From Protonemura montana (lineage: Eukaryota > Arthropoda > Insecta > Plecoptera > Nemouridae), in NCBI GenBank assembly GCA_947568835.1, contig OX387606.1, positions 17,174,001-17,238,000 of the forward strand: a stretch of DNA of 64,000 nucleotides, read 5' to 3'. Positions within the stretch are counted from its first letter, which is position 1; the number at the start of each line of letters is the position of its first letter. The translations under genes were made by a program, and so were the position numbers. Positions 38,501 to 53,500 of this stretch are shown piece after piece. Below the pieces are notes generated by a model. That model did not search any database. It saw nothing but the letters and a program-made list of their open reading frames with translations, and was not told the origin of the DNA.

Positions 38501-41500
38501 TTACTTATTTAGTTTTTACATTTCTTGTCAAATGCGATATTTTGCAATAGTTCTCATGTGCTCCGCACTTATTTTCTTCTGTTTTTTTGCGTTGTGTCAC
38601 CTCTACATATGCACGGAGAACATTTTATAGTTAAATCCATCATATTTTCTTTAATTCTACTCACTTTTGACAAATAGTCATGTCATAAGAGATATTTTTT
38701 GTGATCGATTTTGTTTTGTTTTATTTTTTGACACACATAATGTACGCTGGCAAAAATATTACCACAAACAACAAAAAAGATAGACTAACATGATAATGAA
38801 AAAACTGTCGTCTTGGCAATTATTAATCGGGAACAGTTCATAAATCCAGGTTAATGAAAGGGAATCGAAATTCCGCCACTCGATCCTTATTACCGGAGCA
38901 CACATTTATTATTGACGTGTAAAAACTTATTTTACTCGGCTTTTTAATGCACTATAAATTCAATTACATTATACGTAACTTGTAATCGTCATAGCAATGC
39001 TTACGATACTTTTACAGCCGGCAGATACCGCTTAGGACAATAGCTCCCAATCGATTAATTTCTTTCAAGTAGAAATGATTAATTGTTATTGGTCTCTGAT
39101 CACAATAGTTTACGGGCATTAAAAGTCACGACTCTAGTCTGCATTGTCTGCACGGTCTATGATCTACATTCTAGATCGTTACACGCTATGGCTGCTCTGT
39201 GATTGATTACCAATACTATACCAAGATGAAATTAATTTCGGGACGAATTAAATCAAAACCAACCTGACTTATTATGTTGTGATCATTTTATACAACTATT
39301 TTCATTCACTTAACTCGGTATCTATTCTGAAAAAAAAAAACGACTTAAACAGCTTTAATGGTAAACTCTCAATTTTCTTAACATTTCACTCAGTTAAACA
39401 ATTTTCTTGTCTGGTCTCTAACACGTTATTTGCATTACCACTGTGCGATAAGTGGTCGCAATTGCCACAGATCAACTGCACCATAAGCACAACATTGAAG
39501 TGCAAGTGCATTGTCGGTGAGCACATGTGTTGGACTGGAATCGCGCAAACCGCAACAATATCGACAACCGATAGGCGAGTGCCATCTTTAGATTGATTCA
39601 AGTGAGAAGGTTTCCGCTGTTCCTCCGCTGAAGCAATGAGGAATTGCTTTCAGGTCAATCATGAAACAACGTAATAAATATCGAGTTGTGATTATTTTCG
39701 AGTTATTTACGAACGCATACCTTGTTTTTGTGCCGTTACATTAAGGCATATCAAGGTGTATTTGACATCAAGGCACTGCGCGAGCCTTACGGGAAAAATA
39801 AAAAGATTCCGTATACCTGCATATTATTATTATTAGTTTTTTATTTTTATTATTATTAGTTTTTAACAAGAAAAATATATTACCGAGCCGAAAACATGTG
39901 TTTTAAAAAAAAAACCAGCCTAACCAGCTTTGACATTGACATTTGTAGAACTAACAATTATTTTAAAGTAACTAATCACGTGTCTTGTGCAAAACAATAA
40001 TACTCGCCTGCCAGCCATTCGTTAGGTAAATAATTTGCATTTGCTTTTAAAATGCACCTACTCCGTGCTGGGCAGGCGACTTCGATGCTAATGTTGGTAC
40101 CAGTGCAACCTTGGCTTGCCATATGATATGCCGATAAGATCTCCGTCTGAAATCACTCAGTCAAGAAATGAATGAATTTATTGTTATATTTTATTTAACT
40201 ACTCTTTTTTTGCTCCTGTCTATTTGTAAGGTTTCCATTTCTATGGCCAGTAGTATGGAAGATGGAACGGTTTTTTAATGCTAGTTAGCCTGATGAATGA
40301 GGGTCGACAGGGGTGTGCAACCAAAATAGTTGCAAACATATTGCTTAGCACGTTTTTGACAAGAAGTTAATCTGTAATTGGGCGACTTAAAAACAGATAT
40401 TTGGTCGATTTCATTCGCGACTTTGTACATTGGACATTTGACTAAATTGCCGTCGAACTCTGAAATATCTTCTAAACTCTTTTATCCACCCCTGATGCCG
40501 TGATGTTAGCATTACGACCAGCACGAGATCCATCTCATGTCAACCCATTCAGTATTCACCGCGTTTCCAAGACAACTAATCAAAAAACTCGGCTGCTAAA
40601 CGACGTGGCCGACAAAGTGTTACCCTTTACAGGGTCTTGTTTTAAAGTCAACACAGGAAATAAGATTTTGTTATAATAAGTTTTTGTCATGTTATTCTGA
40701 GGACCGGAAGAGAGACGGGACCACTCTTCTGGACCTGTTCGTTGTTATTGGAGAATAAAAAGTAACGATGCGTTCCTCGTTTTGTGAAGAAAGCTGAAAA
40801 AAAAAGTGGCCGAGCAGTGAAATAAAGAGACTGGGTTGTTATGTCCAGATGTGGGATGGCTTGTGCCCTTAGAGACGTGCGACGAATCCTCCGTAATTAG
40901 AGTCTTACTCCTATCACGCACAATCATGAATGGCTTCTATTTATTTCTCCGCTTATCAAAATGATCGACGAAATGTGTTATTTCGAGTCGGATGCACTCT
41001 GGGTTTCCTGGCATCTGAGCGCCTTCCTTAGAACATATATGAGTTCGACTTAGTTGCAAATAGAGGAAGTGCAGCTAGTGGAGGAGGATTCTTATCCGGG
41101 ATAAAACGCGCGATAAAAACTCGGACTTTTAACATTTTTAAAAGTCAATTTTTTAACATTGAAAGTGAGTGTCAGAGCTATTTGTAATTTATACATATAT
41201 CTGACCAAGTTAGTATTAATCTCAGTGATAGCCACCATGAAGTATTCCCACTTACAATATCAGCTAATTTTAATGATCTTGTTTCGTTCCAACAGTAGAC
41301 GTTCAATCAAAGTTGAAGGTGGATTCTGTCTTCCTTACAAGGAAAACTCACAACATTATTATGCAGACAGCCTCAAAATTCTCTTCACGTATATAGTCCA
41401 ATTTTTTTACATCGTTTCTCAAGCCATGTATGGAAAACTTCCTTTTGATTGATTGACAAATCACTGTAACGAATGCACCATTAAGATCGCATCGTTTTGA

Positions 41501-44500
41501 TTACAATCATTTGAATATACATATGAAATTAGTTAAGATTTTTTTGTCTGTTGGCCAAAGAAGGTTATATGCAGAATATATTCCAGCATGTTGAGTACAA
41601 TTTTCATTTCTTTATTGTAGTCATCAAAACGCCTTACCTACGACTCGATTGTATAGAATTAAGAAATTACAGCTTTTTGGCTTATCTTCAGCCATAATTA
41701 AAGTTATTTGATATTGGACTTACTCCAAGAATGTGAAATCGATTATCTTTCATGGATCATCATTCTTCGGTGACGCGCTGGAAGTGGAGATCCTTGTTTC
41801 ACAGCAAAGAACACAAAAACCAAAAATACCACCCTTGTTTTCTGTCAGCATGTCTGAAAGTAAGGAACATCATCATGGTTTCCACGAAACTGACCATTGG
41901 CGGGGATTTTTTTCACCGGATACCACGTTCCGGAAGAAATTGAACAGTTCCACACAGCGTGTGTTCCACAGCGCGTTTCCCATCGGAAGGGGCGGTGAAG
42001 TGCAAGCTAGTTCCATCCTAAATGGCTGTTAGAAACCTATCTGTCAACAATGACAGCACATGAGGCCGGATATAGTGGTGCTAAATAACTTATTGTCCTC
42101 CTTTCGGAAGGTTGACGTTGACAGTGACAATGGTTCAAGTGGATCACCCAAGCCGCAACCACAGCGAGAAGAAAACCACCCTTCAGTTGCTGTTCAAACC
42201 TCGCTTATCAGCCTTTCAAAATACAAGGGCCATCACTATCGACTGGCCTTTTGTGGGTGGTGGAACAATAGTTTACGATACGAAATTATCCACTTAAAAA
42301 ATTAGCCCTTGTCTAGTGTCTTCAACATCGACTGCAATTTATAAGTCTGTTAGTAGTTTTGAGTGGCTTGAAAACACGAAATGCTCTAAAAAAGAAAGAA
42401 AATTTGCTGGTGGTTTACTTACAAACCTACAGACAGAAACATAGACGGAGACACCGTGTTTTTGATTCACCCTACTTCTTTCCCAGTACGCATGATTTAT
42501 CTTCTAATCATACATAACATTCAATATAGCAAGATTGATGTTTAATGTTTTAATCAACTTTCGGCATGCATTATCAAATACATTAATTACAGAGACATTT
42601 GCAACCCTGGCGTGTTGTGTCCTCTTGCACTGACGAATAAACAACGACCACGTTGAGAGAACACCAATCTGTCCTGCATTTCCTGCGCGTGATCGAGCTA
42701 GTGATCCCCCCCGAGGGGGCAGTCGGACCCCCCGGGTGAATCCTCACTTCGGCCTTACATGACTAGGACGACGCCAAGTGTCACTCAACCATGTCAATCC
42801 CATCGCCTGCCCAACGAACAATTGAAATTATTTTAATCAGCGTACCCAGTGGCATGCCTCTTCAAGAAATATACCTTTGCACAATTCAGTTGTCAAGAGT
42901 TAATCAATTATATACAAACGAGTTTCATCGTGAGCTGAACGCTCGAAGGAAGTTGTCAAAAGATTATTTGGGAGGCTACGAACGATACTGGTGAAAATAA
43001 TCTTTTGATTGATTAGATTTCTTGATTTGGAATAGACCCGCTGGGCTGCAAGAGTTTGCATAATTAAATAGTTTTTTCGTTTGCCATTTTGTATTCTTTG
43101 TGAACTTGAATATTATTTTTTAATAACACCACTATCGAATCTGTTTTTTATGTTTCTGTCAGTTTTCAATCACCACAGACGGATCGCGATTGGCTAATAA
43201 CATCTTCATTGCTCCCTGGTGTGCACGAGGGTAGCTATTGTTTCTTGCAAGTATCGTGCTGGGGGTTTAATCAACATTTTCATTGTGCAAGTACCTATTG
43301 TAATCAATGGACTTTCCTGTGGCTATTTCCTCGATGACAGCAAAAAAATATATATATTCGCGCAAGGTCAAACCGGCTCGTTGACAACAGTTATTTAAAA
43401 ATTTATTAAAAATTTTCGAGAGAAGTTGCTCTATAAAAATAATTGAAATAATTAGCATGAACGTTTAAGGGTTACCGTTATCAAGATGATCTCATGAAAG
43501 ACAGGCATGCGATCATCTCTGAAATGTTTGATGGATGACACAGTGGCCCTGTGCGGCGATTTCACCCTGGGCGACTGATTTAATGATGAACACCTCGACG
43601 CGTCCAATTAGTTGACTCGATTTGGAGATGATTTTGGGTTTTGATAAAAACAAAGTATTTGGAATTTGAATAGAGCTTGTCCATACCATCAGTTATGTGT
43701 GCGCAAGATGAAAAAAACAGATTAACTGCTTCTTCCACATTGTTTAATCTTGCCATATATTTTTTAAACATTGTTTATTTGCCAATTATTTAACATATGT
43801 TTTGCGATTTCGTCTAGAAAGAAACATGCAGTTATCCTAGCCTCTGAAAGGCACAGATTTTCAGCTGATTCAAATTTCAAGATATGAAAAGTGGGACCTC
43901 TTGTTGACGCTATAGGGCACAGCACTTGGCAATGAATGAGCATTCACTCGTGCATGAAGACGATGCCATAAAATGCCGCCTGAAATCGTGACTGATTAAG
44001 ATGTGTTGTTAGGATATGGAGGATTTCTGGACATGGATTTAGTGGTCATCTTTTGTTATATGCTGATGATGATGGTATACATTCTGCTGAAGTGCCATCT
44101 TGAACCGACATAAAATATAATTCCTGATAGCAAAAGCAAACAAGCGCGCATCTGGAGACCCGAATGCGCGTTGCGCGGAAAACAAAATATACATGAGCAC
44201 CCTTTCTGTTATCCAGCAATTGAGTGACTTTAATTTCTCGATTAACAATAAGATGTGCATAAATGTCTTTTGCGTTTGTAAACAAAAAACAGTGATTTGC
44301 ATTGAATCCTTTAAGCCTACAGACGTAAATTAGGCATTGCTCTTCGCAGCAGAAGAGGTAAATGACAGGCTTTTTATAGATCCGTACATCAGTGGTGATA
44401 AAAACGTTTGTCTGATTCGAACCGAGAGAGTGGACAAGAATTGGTGGCCATGTTCATTGATTTATGCGATCCACTCTCGCGTTTAACTCTGAAAAACACA

Positions 44501-47500
44501 GATAAAAACACAAAACAAGTTCTCTTGATGGTTCCAACAGGTTGGTTAGCCACTAAACTAAACCTTTGGCTGCAACACACTGAAAATGTGTCGGATGTAT
44601 AAAAGAGTACAAAAAAAAACGACGTTTTCCTTCCAATTATAGAGCTCGGATGATATTTATGAGACATTTCCTTCTGTCGCCTTTGCTGTTACGCCATTTG
44701 TCCATTGGTATCTCGATGAAATCAGTATTGACCACCCAACAATGTTTTCAACTAGAATATTCGATTCATCATAGCCGGAGAAAAATGTGATATTATATCC
44801 ATTGTATATAAGAGACAGCTGGTTACTTTTAATATGGAGAAGATATTGTTAAATGCAGCCTACGCTCGAAAAGCACTTGAATGAAATAATACTTTTAATA
44901 GAAGTTTACATAATTATATGCTTTATGTTTGCATTCTTCTGAATATGATATTTTATTTGTCTTGACAGTTATAAAGAATGATATCCATTTCTTTCTAAGT
45001 TATTGATGTTAGCCAAGGATGGCTGAGGTGTTGTGGGTAGTACCATAATTGTTCCACAACGCGCTATTGATACCTGATGTGGTGCTGTTGAATTCTCTCT
45101 ATGTGAATTCCAATTTAGCCAAGGTGAAATCTAGCCACATGACTCAAAGTTCATCTAATCGTTATTTTGCATTTTAAACATATATTTAAAAAAATCACTT
45201 TCCTTCTATATTACCGCTTGCCATCTCGAGATTGCATTACTTTAAAGTTGCATGCGGGTACGTTTAGTTACCTTGTGGTTGAATTTGCTTTGCGATTGTG
45301 ATTGTGAAGACCAATACACATTTTGATGTAACTAGCTTGGTAAAATATTAGCAATTCTTAGATTGTGATACATTGTGGCAAAAACCTGCAATCAAATATT
45401 ATTCAACTGATTATTAAACTAAATACAGTGCACCGCAAACACGATACAAGTATTTTTCAACCACACGAGGTAAAGTTTGTCAAGAAATGCTGGTTAAATA
45501 TTTTACCTCAATGAAAAACATACTTAAAAGACCAGGTAGCGTTCTATGAAACACAACTAAAAAAGAAACAGAGAAGATTTCGACTGTAACTGTTTATCAT
45601 CCTTATATCGAGAGGTCAAATATATATTTTCCTTCGATCTTTGGCCGCGCGGAGGTCCACTATTCATACATAGCCAAAGGTCCGCCCACACCGGCCTGCA
45701 GAGTAATTCAGTTTTATTACCCTGACCACCTCGAATGGTGCTAGTGACCAAACCACTCTGTACCCTTTGATTAAGCAATCACACTTTCGAACAAAATGAA
45801 ATCAAAAACATTCTGCTCAATTCTGATAAACTAGAAGCATGCGCATTACAGAGTTAGGCAAAATCAAATGACAGTGTCAATTAAAAAAATATATATCCGA
45901 AAATATCCAAAAATATTGAACTTCACTTGGCATTTAACTATCTCTTTAATATTCTAGACGTGTATAACAAATCGTACTAGTTTTGCTTGATCAGATGTAA
46001 ATAATTACAGTCCGACATCTGCACATGACAATGGTAATGATAGTAATTCCTTTTGCACGGTAGCAGTGGTCGCTTACTGCTAAGCCGCATATCTTACAGG
46101 TACGACTTCCTTTTGTGCTGCAGACAGACTGGCATATTCCCTCAAGACATTCGATTAAGTGACGTCATACATGTAGGTGAGACCACCCATACGTTTGTGT
46201 AAAATACATCCAAAACATGCGGTAGCTGGTCAAAATATCGCCACACCATCAGAAGGTTGCGTTTAGGTAGTGGTTTTGAGACATATTTTATTGGATATGG
46301 CTATGGGTTACAAGTATCGAATATTAATTTATTGGTTGGTTTAAAGCAGGAAAAAAAATCGAGCAATACTATTTATCATTTGGAAATGAATCGACCTGGT
46401 CTGACTAATGGTTTCCGAGCATGCCAAGTAAGAGCGGCATTTAAAACTCATTTCACCCATGTCTAAAAGTCGATTACTATCGGTGAATAGTAGAGATTTT
46501 GAAATATCACGATTTTTCTCCAGATGAGAAAGGTATTATAATTATAATTAACCATTCATTAGCGCGCAAATTACACCTTTGAACTTCGTATGAATTATAA
46601 CGCTCGCGTTTTACATATACCTATCATATTTATATTGCCTGGTCGAACCAAAACTATGTTATTAATTATTAATTAATATATATTGACGTAAGTGATTCTA
46701 TAAGGTCTTTGATAAACACTGCACACTCGGAATTAATTTCGCTCCAATGTTGTCCGTTCAACATGCTATATTCAATCGCAAGGGACAAATGCATCGAGTG
46801 GACCTATTCTATTGTTCAGAGCGATCGACCAACATTGATTTCCCTATTGATTATATGAGCATAATTTCATCAAGACTCTTTTATCATATCTCTATTTCAT
46901 TTCAATCTAATTAGAATTCAGACATAAATCATGCCTGAATTCAAGGGCTAGCTAACCTAAGTCCACAGTAACTACTCTGCAAACTGTTTCGTGAATGTCA
47001 GACCGCACGGTGTCAGAGGTGATCCGTATTTATAATGCCAGGGCTGTCGACGCCACGATTTAGCAATAAAATGTGATTTAATTATGATTTGTCGAACGAA
47101 AAATACATTGAACAATAACAAAAAGATCAATACTTAAAATCGCAATAAATATAATCTGTTTGTGCCTTGCGTGGGTTCTTTGATTTTGGATGATAACAAT
47201 GTAGAGCAACAACGGGTAACTTACAAGTTTTGCTGAATTTGAAACAATCAAAAAGCACCCGAAGCTTTGCTTCATTTTTAGCAAGCTGAACGATGTAGTA
47301 AGCTTCCATTGTTAACTGCGTTTACTCCACATTTCAGTGTCTTGTTGATGTGGGGAAAGTTAAAGCTTTTAAGATGATTTTCATTCATGAACCAAGAGAC
47401 ACCTTGAATCATTTTATAGTCACCTTACGACTGCACAGGCCATGGGTAAATTAGCGTGAGCGAACGGTAGTTCTGAATGAGTGTGAACAGAAAGTGTGCC

Positions 47501-50500
47501 CTTCCATTTCACTCCATCCACTGCCCACTTGGTGAGCTGTCAAACGTAACCCACGTGCGAATTCGCAAAGAACCACCTGCACACGTTTACCTGTCATGCA
47601 ACTCGTCAAATCTCAAGAATCATTATTGAAATGACGCAAAGAATAACTAACTATTAAAATTACATATTTCAAAATACACGCAATTTATGTGTTAAAGTAC
47701 TGATAACCAATTATGTATTTGTTTGTGGTTAGTTCAACTTACAGGTCACTCATATGGCTCATGTATTGCAAGTTTCCTAAAGTAACGGACAGGCAAGCCC
47801 TATAAAAGCTCGTATCTTGTGTTTCAACTATCTAGGATTAATAGGCCGATAAATAATTTGCGAATCCTTTTTCGAAATTACGAGTTCTTATTAATGTGTG
47901 TGCTATTTTATGATAACGGTATGATCATAAACTCTGATCATGATCATTGGTTAAATTGTTTGCCATAAGCCAGCAAATTTTCTAATCCATATTCATAAAA
48001 GTTTCCCTTGTAGTTTGAACAAAAAAAAACTATAAATCACTGAAAGAAAAGGTAAAATCGTTATTTTGATGGGACGAATGCCTGTATACAGGTATGTATT
48101 ATTATGAGCATCATCGATTATAGCTCATTTGAAACCGGAACAAGCCACTTGACGTGAAATGGAAACTGCACAAACATACACACACGCGCAAACTTTAATG
48201 TACTTAAAAAAAAACTTGTTACTGGAATAAGAAATACCGATCGGACATGGTTAAAGGTAGTAGTAGTGACCTGAATTCTGATCCGGCGACATCACCTAAT
48301 GCTTAAGACAGATTAATAGCCTCAACATAACTCCAGTTTCCTGTTTAGACTCACATTCTTTGCGGCTCTCGCTAAAAACCATACTTGCTCCAAACACCAT
48401 TCAATTAGTAACCGCCGACCGAAATTATATACCGGTGTTTGTCCGTGATGAGACAGCTACACCACCGGCGCGGTAACCCATGCCCTGGAACGATTACAAT
48501 CCTCAATGATTCATGTACCAGTAATTACATTTCAAGAATTTGCATCCAAGACGGTAGTCTATGATATTCCTAGAAAGTTTATGTTACCATACTAAACAGA
48601 CAAGTCATCTTTGGTCAGTGACCGATACATTTAAAAATCCTAGAAAGTAATCGAACATTGATTAAATATCGAATACTTAGTCTAATGATAGCTTTGTTTC
48701 TCACACTAGTTTTGGTAAATGAGCCTCACGAAAACTAAGACGTCCATATTCGAGAAGCATTTTCCCTGCGGATATTCTTATCTCAACTCGATTATTTAAA
48801 TAATTTGACAACATTCGATCAAAATTTGAAATAAATCACACGTCTCATTTCGTTCATTCAAATATTATGCAATGTCAGCCGCTTTAAAAAGTACTCTGTA
48901 ACAAACTGCTTCGTGCAATCTCTAGTAAAGCCGCCTCTTCGCTGCAGTGCATGCTTGCAAGCTTCAGGACTTAAAGGTGGACACATAACAAAGCGGTGCT
49001 GCTCGTGGCGTCGCAGTGATTAATTGAATGAAATGCTTCGAAAAATGTAATCCAAGATTAACCACCATATTATATTCCTATAGATATTGCCGATGCCCGC
49101 CTGTTTTTAACGTAGGTAGCGTGAAGTTGGCTACATTAGATCAAAGCACGTTCTCCATTTTAGCCTGCACATAGAACATGTCGCGCCCGACATAAGATCC
49201 TTTAAAAGTACACACATAAAATAATTGTGAAAGATATGAAATATTGGACTTGTCGAGTGGTAATGAAAACTAATGATAATTTAACGCTATAATAATTCAA
49301 TCATTTTTTTTTATTAATCCATAACAGAAGGTTATTTATTTTTAAATATCGTCAATTGATAAATTAGTTTATGAATTCGCTCTAGCAAATTTAAGACCAA
49401 GATATATCGGATATGAATTAAAATCACCTGTTCACTTTGCAAGGTTCATTCAATTTATCAAAGTATTAATGCTAATTTTAAACTTCATAGAAATTGACTT
49501 TCACCAGTAAAGTACTCTGGAATGCCATGTGTCTCGATCGAAGCCAAGATGATGAATGAACCTACGATATCGAAGCAACTCATGAATGACTCCTGCCGCG
49601 GCATCTCAGATATAAAATACCATATCCTGGCCCACAATACCATACCAAAGTTTATCACCCGATACTATCTGTCAATACACCTACAGCCTGTCTAAACCAA
49701 TCAACTAACAAAATGTAGCATATATTTTATACAAAATAATAGGCGCACTCAAATGTGAGAACAGTGCTACTCGCCTATATCTTTTTCGTGTTCATCTCGC
49801 GTTGTTATGTCATAGTGGTGAACTTGTAAGCCAAACACTGTAGTGAGAACGCCCCTCGTTAAAAGAGGAAAGTACCGCAACATGGTGTTGTTGACGGCGG
49901 CGTCTCGCCGTCTCTGATCATCCGCCGGTGACTGTATGACCTGTAGGCCGAGGGGGAACACACTCCAAACACCTGTTTGCCGTTTTCAGTACCTTCGGCA
50001 ATTTCAGTCGGAAATTAGCAATATTTGCATTGCGAATCGAGCCAAGTACGGTGGAGGTATTTAAGCTCCAAATTAGCTGTAAATACCTAGCATAATTAAT
50101 GTAGATTCATGTAGTTTTTGTTGGAAACATTCATTTCGTTCGTTTTAGTGATGATTTCCAGGGTCCGGATCCCACCCGGAGTTTAAAAGTGATCGGCCAA
50201 TCACTCACGGCGTGTGTCGGGTTTAATTTTTTTAAATTTTATGGTGATAACAATTTCATCCCGAAGAGTTTTCAAAAATCTTCCTTTCCTCCGATAACTC
50301 ATCACATAAGATGGTCTTGGATTGGCTTCAAGCATTTCAGCAATTTGAAGCACATAAAATGTCTTGGTCTCAATCTTGCGAATCTCGGTCGATTTAGTCT
50401 CAAGTCGATTGACAATCGTTGCACTCCGTCACTTTCTGCGCTCATCGCAGCAGAATGTGCCAAGGATACAATAGATTATCGAGTTGACTTCCTTCAGTTC

Positions 50501-53500
50501 CATTGCAAAATAAAAAGATTCTAATTAGCGAATTATCTGTTTGCAAAATCGATTGGAAACTGCTTGTAATGAGCTTGAGTGACAGATGTATGCTAACTCA
50601 GTTGCTCAATTCCCCACAGGGCCACGCTGCAGTCGATACTTATTTTGCACTATTGCTTATTGTACACACATTTTAATTAGATTTAAGTGACAGTTTCGCT
50701 TGTTAAATGGAAATGCATGCCGCGTAGCAGGAAAATATTTAGGTTATGTCTCCGCTGAGATTCATGTGGTTGTAATTATTGATGATGCGTGTACAAGTGA
50801 ATTACACAATTTATTTTTATCAAATAGCAAGCGATATGAGAATTACCGATTTCTATTTGAATAAATTATCACGAATAATTATCATTTTCTGTCATGTCAT
50901 GAAATTTCATTAGAATCCTTTGGATGAGGCAGAAAATAATTCACGGCTAGAGAAGACATTACACTTTTCCCTCTTGTGATAAAATCTTCGAGTGTCAATA
51001 GTGATTATACAGATAAACAATTGTGTAACCATGCATTCCGTGCCAGTACCAATTTGAGAGACGTGTCTCCGAAAGTTTGCTATACCAAATTTGGAAGCAA
51101 ATGCTAATCTATAACTTACGCATTTGACCAATCAACGACTGTGAATAATCAATGAAAACCTGAACATATACGATATTACGAACACGATCCATTAGGTAAA
51201 CTTTTTGCAATCATCATTTGAATGCAAATCACCCAAACGTCTTCCTTTCAGACGAAATGGCTAGCTAGTTGCGGGTGTTTTAATGGATTAACATCATTTT
51301 CATTTGAATAGCACAACAAAAGTGGCCTTCGATTTACCATTAGGAAACATTTATGCTTGTTCCATTGCAGAGATTTTTCGATAACTTTTTATTTTTATTT
51401 TATTGCTTCTTCGTGATTTTGTATACGCCGTCTCGATGATAATTCACGGTACAAATTGTTTTCCGAATTCGCATATGCCACAGCGCATATTCTGAACAGG
51501 TATTCATTATGAATACCAATTAAAAATCCGTTCTTCTAGTCACGTCTGAAAACAATAAAGCCGACCAGGAATCCACCAAACGCAAAACCTAGCGCTGATA
51601 GTGTTCGCCGTCCTGGAACAATACAGGAAAGACACTTTCCGCTAGAGTTTCTAGCACGGCTTCTGTCCAACGCACGATCGTAGCTCGAACACTTCAAGAT
51701 TAGTTTCATTTCATTGCATGTCCAGTCAAAGCTGCCGGAGTTTTGAGCCCCTTGGCCAAATTAGCTGTATCGTCTTGGCCAACAGGTGCTCTCGTAAACT
51801 GAAAATTACCTCCAAATCAGACCAAAAACAATCGATAATAACAGGCGGACAACATTAAAAATGTGTTCGTGTTGCATGACTCTGGCAAGAATTTTTTCAC
51901 ATTTTTAATTTTTTTGCCGCACACATTTCGGTAGGTAAGATAATGTGAACATTATTTTCTTAGTCTCTTCAAATACCCCTTAGGGCGACCGTATCGTTTA
52001 AAACTGCTCTTGTTCTTAACAGGTGTCGGTTGAGGTATATCAAACCAAGATATCATTACTAGTCAAAAGAATGCGAATCGAGAGAGAGAGAGAGAGAGAG
52101 AGAGAGGTGGCTCATTAGTTATAGCAGAGGTACGTTCACTTATTCCAATTATCGCCGGTACTCTCTGGCATCTACTGTCACCGCGACCGCGTGCTCGTGC
52201 TGTGCCAACATCGGGCAATCGCCGTCACCCCGAACGGCACGTACCATGCTAAGACAAATGCGGAAACAGACCTGCGATGCATGGGCATGGAAACCCATGG
52301 CGAATCGATGGTAAACTTGAAAGTTGGTCACTGGATGTGTATGTGTGTGTGCAGTTTTCCAGTGATGTGGCTCACAGCGCAGACACTGAAACAATGTGTG
52401 CAAGAGGTGGCTGGGCTGTGGGACGTGCGTTGAAATCTCCAGCGCTCGCTGGGTCATAGTTCGGCTGAGACGGTAGATCTTCTCACCTATATCAAACGAA
52501 TGTGATTTATTTGTGTATTCCTCTGTTTGTGGTGCAAGAATAGCGAGTAGCTTGCTAATTAACCGCGTTATGGCGCTTGACCGTCCTGATGATTTATATG
52601 CATTATACAAAGTTGTTTTTCTGTCATATTAAAAATCATGCTAAAAGGAAATTTGCACTGACAAAAACACGCATACATCATGACCAAAATTGGTATGGTA
52701 TAATTTTTTTTCTTTCGGCGAGCGTCAATATTGGTAATCCAGTTCATAAATAATTGTTTAATGTCCAATGCACGACCGCGACTTTTTGTTCGCGAGGCTA
52801 CATGATTTTCATGCGGTCATACGTTCGTTCCGAATTGGGCTCGATTTCCTTGTAGCCACACCGTACTTTTTGTCCTGTCATTAAGGTCTGAAAAGCATCT
52901 CGCTGGCGAAACAATCGGCTTTCGGTCGGAGATTGTGTGGTATGGAGATACCGCACGTGGTCAAACTGTAACAGGCAGCAGAGAGATCAGAAAAGTGGGG
53001 CACAGTCAAAGTTTTAGAGTGCTCTTTATAGGCTATTTTATGTCGATCGTACTTAAAAAAAACACACACACACACACACACGAGATGCTAGAACAAAAGG
53101 TAGTCAACTGAACTGCTGAAAATAACCATGACGAAGTCGACTTTAATCTTTACATCGTTTAATATTGATATTGTATTCTTGTATTCGTATACTATATTAT
53201 GGAAAGCTCCGTTACAAAAAGCGTACAAATTTGCAAATAAAATTGATTTATTTTTCGCGGTCAGAGTTGGCCTGACCTGACAAATAGTTCTTGAGAATGT
53301 AATTTTTTAATCGTTTCTATTTCCCCATTAATTTGTTATAGGTCTTTCTCAAGCGATTGAATGGATTCGCATCAGATAAAATGATCACCTTAATGATCCA
53401 CCGTAGTAATTTTAACAGAAAATCGTGCGTACACAAGATCTGAGAGTCAGATAAACAATCACGTGATCAATTTGATTGAACTTCTCAACAGAACCAAGAG

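Noticed and set aside
44804-44819. Match to a transposase sequencing adaptor end (TATAAGAGACAG)
   Set aside because: Only 12 bases match, the preceding bases differ, and the flanks are continuous genomic-looking DNA. Most likely coincidence.
52149-52610. 153-codon minus-strand ORF
   Set aside because: It starts with TTG, overlaps plus-strand ORFs in the same GC-rich block, and has no recognisable domain. Open frames are expected where GC is high.
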